Position numbers and translations under genes: made by a program. Of a stretch of 64,000 nucleotides of DNA, positions 59,477 through 64,000 are shown in pieces. The notes below the pieces were generated by a model. That model made no database searches. It saw only the letters and a program-made list of their open reading frames with translations, and was not told the DNA's origin. The stretch is from Flavobacteriales bacterium UBA6057 (lineage in GTDB: Bacteria; Bacteroidota; Bacteroidia; Flavobacteriales_G; Salibacteraceae): assembly GCA_002428995.1 (NCBI GenBank), contig DIYJ01000018.1, positions 428,873 through 492,872 of the forward strand, read 5' to 3'. Position 1 is the stretch's first letter, and each line of letters begins with the position of its first letter.

Positions 59477-62395
59477 ATGAATACACATTTCAAACCTGGC
59501 GTCCTTGTGTCCATGCACCACCGCGAATGGGTCGTGTTGCCTTCGCCTCATGAAGACGTGCTTCGCCTGAAACCCTTGGGCGGCACCGATCGTGAGATCA
59601 AGGGCGTGCATCGCCTGGCGCCTGATTATGTCAGCATCGAACCCACCAATTTTCCGTTGCCCACCGTGGCTGACCTTGGGCCGTTTGCCTCAGCTAAGTT
59701 GCTTTTTGAAGCTGCCCGGCTCTCGTTTCGAAGTGGGGCGGGGCCGTTCCGATCCATGGGGCGGCTTGCCTTTCAACCAAGGGCCTATCAACTGGTGCCG
59801 CTCATCATGGCGCTTCGCCTGCCAGTCGTTCGCCTGCTCATCGCGGATGATGTGGGCATCGGCAAGACCATCGAAGCGCTGATGATTGTGCGCGAGCTCT
59901 ATGATCGGGGTGAGATCAAGCGTTTTGCCGTGGTGTGCCTGCCACACCTGTGTGATCAATGGGCGCAGGAACTCAAGGACAAGTTTGACCTGGAAGCCGC
60001 GGTGATTCGTTCCGGCACCGTAAAAAAGCTTGAACGCCAGCTCAGTGCAGATGAAAGCCTTTTTGAGCACTTTCCCTTTCAGGTCATCTCCATTGATTAC
60101 ATCAAGGGCGAAGGCAAACGCGAGCTTTTCCTCAACCATGCGCCTGAGCTGGTGATTGTAGATGAAGCGCACACCTGTTCCTCACCAGGTGAAGGCCGCT
60201 CCGGTCGATCGCAGCGCCATCGCGTGGTGAAGGCGCTTTCAAAGAATCCCGATCAACACCTCATCCTGCTCACCGCCACGCCCCACAGCGGCAAGCCCGA
60301 AGAATTCCAATCCATCCTCGGGTTGTTGAAGCCTGAGTTTGAAGCCTTGGACCTGACCCAAGCCGAAGACAAGGAAAAGCGTGAGGTGGCACGTCACTTT
60401 GTGCAACGCAGGCGCAAGAACGTGGAGAAGTGGATGAACGAGAAAACGCCCTTTCCTGAGCGCTCGTCCCTGGAAGCCTCTTATGAGCTTTCAGGCGCTT
60501 ATCGTGAAGTGTTCCAGGCCGTGTTGAAACTCGCCCGTAACCTCGCCACCAAAGGCACGGAACAAAGCGCCTTCAAACAACAGTTGCGTTATTACCTCGC
60601 CATTGGCCTCTTGCGCGGGGTCATGTCTAGTCCCGCCATGGGCGCGACCATGTTGCAGAACCGGCTTGGGCACGAAGCTTCGAGCGCCTCAGAGGCTGAG
60701 TCACTCGAAGCCTCACTTCCTGACACAGTGGCCGAAGGGCCAGAAACCAACCACATCCTCGATGACGACACCTCACAGGACCAGGATCAGGCCCCCACGG
60801 AATTCGCGGAACGGGCTGATGTAAGTCGTTCGGAACGGGAAGCCATTCGCGACCTCGCAAATAAGGTGGCTGCGCTTTCGGGATTGACGCATGACCTGAA
60901 GGCAAAGGCTGCGTTGGAAGTGCTCCAGGAATGGATGCAGGAAGACCATGTCATAATCTTTTGCCGCTACATCCAGACGGCCAATTACCTGGGCGAAATT
61001 CTGACTCCTGAGCTGCAGAAAACCTTCAAAAACAAACTGGTAATAGAGGTGGTGACCTCTGAGCTAAGTGACATCGATCGCAAGGAACGCATCACCGCCC
61101 TGGCCAGCGAGGCCAATAAAGGAAAGCGCAAACTGCTCATCGCCACCGATTGCATGAGCGAGGGCATCAACTTGCAGGAGCAGTTCAGTGCGGTGATGCA
61201 CTATGACCTGCCGTGGAATCCAAACCGCCTGGAACAGCGCGAAGGACGCATTGACCGCTTTGGTCAACCTGAACCAACGGTCAAAACCCTGTTGCTCTAC
61301 GGCAAAGACAACCCCATGGACGGCACCGTGCTCAAGGTGCTGTTGCGCAAGGCACGTGAAATCCGCAAAGCGACTGGCGTGGCCGTTCCCTTTCCCGATG
61401 ACAGCCAGTCCATCATGGATGCCGTGCTGACCTCAGTGTTGCTGCGACCTCAAAAAACCGCCAGCGGATCTTTGCAGGCGCAACTCGACTTTGGTGAAGA
61501 CGATGTGGTGCAGCAGAAAACTGCTGAAGTAGAAGAAAGCTTTCAACGCATTCAGGAACGCGAAAAGCAGATCACTTCGGTTTTTGCGCAAAACAAGATC
61601 AAACCAAATGAGCTGGCGCCTTACCTCCACGAAACCGAGCGGGTGATCGGCAACACCGAGTCGGTACGTCAGCTGCTTCACGAAGCCCTGCCTTTGTTTC
61701 ACACTTCGTTGGAAAAGCACAAAAAAGGCTTTCGCATCGCCACCACCAACCTGCCTTCTGGCCTGAAGTCATTGTTGCCCGCGGGGAATGCCCTGCAGGT
61801 GTCTTTTGCATCACCTACACCATCGGGTTATCACTACCTCAGCCGTAATCACTCCTTTGTAGAGGCATTGTGCTTGCAATTGCTGGATGCTGCGTTTTCA
61901 ACACAGAGTCAGCCAGAGCTCAAACGTGTGGCCGTGTACCGCAGTGCCGAAGTGAAGGAGCGCACTGTCATGTACCTGCTGCGCGTGCGCAATGTCATCT
62001 CCAATGCCAATGGCCAGCACGAACTGGTGGCGGAAGAACTGAAGCTCTGGGGATTTCGCAACAACCCTGTAGATGGAGAAGCCGTGTTTGACGCGCCTGA
62101 AGAATTATATAAAACACCTTCAGAAAATGTCGCGCAGGCGGAAAAAGAAGCCGAGCTGAAACGCGCCTTGAGCGATTACTATGTCTTGCGTGAACGCCTG
62201 ATGGTGTTGGCTAGCGATCGGGCCGACTACATGGTCCGCGGTCATGAGCACTTCCGCAAGCGCGTGAAAGGCGATCACTACAAACGCGTAGAGCCGGTAT
62301 TGCCTCCTGATTGCTTGGGCGCGTACATCATTCTCCCTGATGAAGGCGAGTCCGCCTCGCATCGAGACACCTCCGAACTGCTGATTCCCTGGTAG
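59477..62395 (+). CDS. drmD: DrmD-like SNF2-family helicase
   Basis: The 972-residue protein closely follows the pattern of DISARM DrmD: an N-terminal region (GVLVSMHHREWVVLPSP, LKPLGG, FRSGAGPFRSMGRLAFQPR, YQLVPLIMAL) before Walker A DDVGIGKT (about 124-131), then LPHLCDQWAQEL, DEAH (229-232) and LTATPHSG. A middle acidic region (DDDTSQDQDQ) precedes the helicase C domain with DCMSEGINLQEQFSAVMHYD, LPWNPNRLEQREGRIDRFGQ. SNF2 helicases move on double-stranded DNA; in DISARM, DrmD defines class 1. It follows the YprA-like helicase gene by 42 bases and precedes the methylase gene by 50. The family call is from pattern memory, so the symbol is tentative. Confidence 0.82.
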   Translation: MNTHFKPGVLVSMHHREWVVLPSPHEDVLRLKPLGGTDREIKGVHRLAPDYVSIEPTNFPLPTVADLGPFASAKLLFEAARLSFRSGAGPFRSMGRLAFQPRAYQLVPLIMALRLPVVRLLIADDVGIGKTIEALMIVRELYDRGEIKRFAVVCLPHLCDQWAQELKDKFDLEAAVIRSGTVKKLERQLSADESLFEHFPFQVISIDYIKGEGKRELFLNHAPELVIVDEAHTCSSPGEGRSGRSQRHRVVKALSKNPDQHLILLTATPHSGKPEEFQSILGLLKPEFEALDLTQAEDKEKREVARHFVQRRRKNVEKWMNEKTPFPERSSLEASYELSGAYREVFQAVLKLARNLATKGTEQSAFKQQLRYYLAIGLLRGVMSSPAMGATMLQNRLGHEASSASEAESLEASLPDTVAEGPETNHILDDDTSQDQDQAPTEFAERADVSRSEREAIRDLANKVAALSGLTHDLKAKAALEVLQEWMQEDHVIIFCRYIQTANYLGEILTPELQKTFKNKLVIEVVTSELSDIDRKERITALASEANKGKRKLLIATDCMSEGINLQEQFSAVMHYDLPWNPNRLEQREGRIDRFGQPEPTVKTLLLYGKDNPMDGTVLKVLLRKAREIRKATGVAVPFPDDSQSIMDAVLTSVLLRPQKTASGSLQAQLDFGEDDVVQQKTAEVEESFQRIQEREKQITSVFAQNKIKPNELAPYLHETERVIGNTESVRQLLHEALPLFHTSLEKHKKGFRIATTNLPSGLKSLLPAGNALQVSFASPTPSGYHYLSRNHSFVEALCLQLLDAAFSTQSQPELKRVAVYRSAEVKERTVMYLLRVRNVISNANGQHELVAEELKLWGFRNNPVDGEAVFDAPEELYKTPSENVAQAEKEAELKRALSDYYVLRERLMVLASDRADYMVRGHEHFRKRVKGDHYKRVEPVLPPDCLGAYIILPDEGESASHRDTSELLIPW

Positions 62396-62445
62396 TTCCA
62401 CCATCCCATTTCCCTCTTTTACACACTTCCCAAACCCAATAACTC

Positions 62446-64000
62446 ATGATATCCTTTGAAGTCAAAGGCGGCCTTTTTTCGGCCGACCTATTGGAAGACT
62501 TGTCTTCGCGCCAAGGGCAGATGCCCGCTGATTTTGGCTTGTCGTCCGGCACCCGCGTGACCGATGAAGCCAGCCGCATTCTTTCCATGGCCCGCAACCA
62601 GTGGGCGAATTTTAAGCTGGAGATCGAACGCTTGCATCCAGAAGATCCCGGAACATCCAAAACCCGCTCCCAGTGGATCATTCCTTTTCTCGGCAGTCTG
62701 GGATATGAGCTTCAGTTCCATGCCAGCCACGAAACCATTGGTGAATCATCGTTTGAGATCAGCCACAGGACGGCCAACAAAGGGCAATTTCCGGTGCACA
62801 TCAGCGGTTTCCGCAAATCGCTGGACGAAAGCCCTGAACATGCCAGCGGTGGGCGAAGCAAACGCGATTCTGCCCATGTCCAGATGCAGGAATACCTCAA
62901 CCACACTGAGCACCTTTATGGCATCATCACCAACGGCTACAAGCTGCGCCTGCTGCGCGATCATCATCGCCTGACGGGCATTCAATACCTCGAATGGGAC
63001 CTCGAACAGCTGATGGAGGAAAACGACCTCGCGTCCTTTGCCATGCTTTACCGCATGCTGCATGTGTCGCGCATTCCAAAGCGGCAGGGCGAAGATTCTC
63101 TGATGGAGCAATATCACCAGCATTCGGTGGAGGAAGGCCACCGGGTGCGCGACAAGCTGAAAACCGCGGTGTACAAGTGTTTGCAGCTGCTCGGCAATGG
63201 CTTCATCTCGCACCCTGAGAACGAAGACCTGCGCGGAGGCATGGCCATCCAGTCGGTGTCAGACATTGCCTACGGTCAGCAGCTGCGCACGCTGGTTTAT
63301 CGCTTACTCTTCCTGTTTGTGTCGGAAGACCGGAAGCTGGTGCATGCACCTGGTTCGACTGCCCTGGGACAGCAGCTTTACCGCGAACATTACAGCCTGA
63401 ATCGCTTTCGCAACCTCGCGGAAGCATGGGTGAGTGCCAATCCGCGCCACAGCGATGTGTGGGAACAACTGAAAGCCACCTTTCGCCTGTTTGAGGAAGA
63501 GGGGATCGGTGCTCCGCTGGCCGTTTCGCCCTTGGGTGGAGAGTTGTTCGCGCCCGATGCGCTGGGTGAACTGCGCGATGCCCGCATTGACAACCGCACG
63601 TTTCTCAAGGCCATTGACCTGCTGAGCCGCTTTGAACAGGAAAAAGGCCACCGCATCCGCATCAACTACAGGCGCATCAACGTGGAAGAATTTGGGGCGG
63701 TGTATGAGTCGCTGCTGGAACTGAACCCTGAGGTGACTTTCACGGGTGTCAAGGCTTCCTTTCACTACATCGATGGGGAAAGCCGTAAGGGCACAGGTTC
63801 GTATTACACGCACCAGGATTTGGTGAAGCAATTGCTGAAAACCACCCTGGAACCGGTGGTGCGCGAGCGACTGGCCGCAGCTGAAGCTGGGATCAAAGAC
63901 CCAGAGGAACGAAGGCAGCGAAAGATTGAAGCCCTACTTGGCATCACCGTCTGTGATCCGGCATGTGGTTCGGGCCACTTTTTGGTGGCCGCGGCTCGGG
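62446..64000 (+). CDS. Eco57I-like N6-adenine DNA methylase, 3' end outside the window
   Basis: The frame opens at the ATG at 62446 and continues open to the window end (518 codons). The N-terminal ~440 residues include RRINVEEFGAVYESLLELNP, typical just before the catalytic part of Eco57I/PglX/DrmMI-type enzymes. The methylase core then begins with GTGSYYTHQDLVKQLLK (near 450) and motif I DPACGSGHF (504-512). The catalytic NPPY/F motif lies beyond the edge. Position directly after the DrmD-like helicase suggests a DISARM class 1 methylase (DrmMI). PglX of BREX is a possible alternative that the missing downstream genes would decide. Confidence 0.85.
   Translation, partial: MISFEVKGGLFSADLLEDLSSRQGQMPADFGLSSGTRVTDEASRILSMARNQWANFKLEIERLHPEDPGTSKTRSQWIIPFLGSLGYELQFHASHETIGESSFEISHRTANKGQFPVHISGFRKSLDESPEHASGGRSKRDSAHVQMQEYLNHTEHLYGIITNGYKLRLLRDHHRLTGIQYLEWDLEQLMEENDLASFAMLYRMLHVSRIPKRQGEDSLMEQYHQHSVEEGHRVRDKLKTAVYKCLQLLGNGFISHPENEDLRGGMAIQSVSDIAYGQQLRTLVYRLLFLFVSEDRKLVHAPGSTALGQQLYREHYSLNRFRNLAEAWVSANPRHSDVWEQLKATFRLFEEEGIGAPLAVSPLGGELFAPDALGELRDARIDNRTFLKAIDLLSRFEQEKGHRIRINYRRINVEEFGAVYESLLELNPEVTFTGVKASFHYIDGESRKGTGSYYTHQDLVKQLLKTTLEPVVRERLAAAEAGIKDPEERRQRKIEALLGITVCDPACGSGHFLVAAAR

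Noticed and set aside
1..64000. CRISPR arrays, tRNA, rRNA, insertion sequences or prophage genes
   Set aside because: No spaced direct repeats, transposase or integrase motifs, or recognisable RNA genes were found. The repeats seen are protein-coding TPR, WD40 and fibre repeats.
62446..64000. BREX PglX as the identity of the methylase
   Set aside because: No other BREX component (BrxA, BrxB, BrxC, PglZ, BrxL) is visible, and the adjacent DrmD-like helicase favours a DISARM-type enzyme; the missing right side could still change this.

Overview
The window comes from a member of the phylum Bacteroidota. The evidence is a secreted metalloprotease ending in a type IX secretion (T9SS) sorting domain, a secreted fibre-type protein with the usual Bacteroidota C-terminal stalk, many A-rich gene starts without Shine-Dalgarno sites, and TPR-containing membrane histidine kinases paired with NarL-type regulators. 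A finer placement is not possible from this sequence. I see no rRNA, tRNA, CRISPR array, integrase or transposase. Base composition is uneven: single 60-base lines counted by hand give about 32-35% G+C in the 41.8-43.5 kb stretch and 45-62% in the 59-62 kb stretch.

Region 1 (1-7.3 kb) is fairly ordinary: a LytS-type sensor kinase cut by the window edge with its LytTR regulator, a secreted fibre-like protein, a secreted metzincin-type protease with a T9SS tail, and a hybrid sensor kinase. Region 2 (7.3-14.2 kb, minus strand) is one gene cluster: two small proteins, a PatG-type protein, a 14-cysteine protein, a cytoplasmic subtilase of the PatA/PatG kind, another small protein, then a TPR kinase and its LuxR-type regulator. 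Region 3 (14.4-19 kb, plus strand) has a small beta-rich protein, TPR kinase, regulator and a caspase-like peptidase. Region 4 (19-24.9 kb, minus strand) has a secreted protein, a TIR-domain protein coupled to a membrane TPR/formylglycine-generating-enzyme-like protein, and two envelope proteins.

Region 5 (25-41.8 kb, plus strand) has a metacaspase, two paralogous small beta proteins, a TPR kinase, a caspase-STAND NTPase and a regulator (these last three joined by ATGA overlaps), another caspase, and two giant exported WD40-caspase proteins. Region 6 (41.8-46.6 kb, minus strand) has two AT-rich unknown genes and a two-gene unit whose first product is the membrane-WD40 half of a STAND protein without its NTPase. 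Region 7 (46.8-50.6 kb) has two small membrane proteins, a small beta protein, a TPR kinase and a regulator.

Region 8 (50.8-64 kb) begins after a terminator-like hairpin and reads as one operon: caspase, CD-NTase, SAVED-domain protein, YprA/MrfA-like helicase with a DUF1998-type tail, DrmD-like SNF2 helicase, and an Eco57I-like adenine methylase cut by the window end. This looks like a CBASS-type signalling unit placed in front of a DISARM-related helicase/methylase set.

The unifying theme is a module repeated four times: small beta-rich protein, TPR sensor kinase, LuxR-type regulator, and a self-contained protease (subtilase or caspase). Seven caspase domains, a TIR domain, a STAND NTPase, a CD-NTase and a DISARM-like set within about 45 kb suggest a dense conflict/defence island under two-component control. 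The functional links are inference; the domain calls rest on motifs read in the sequence.
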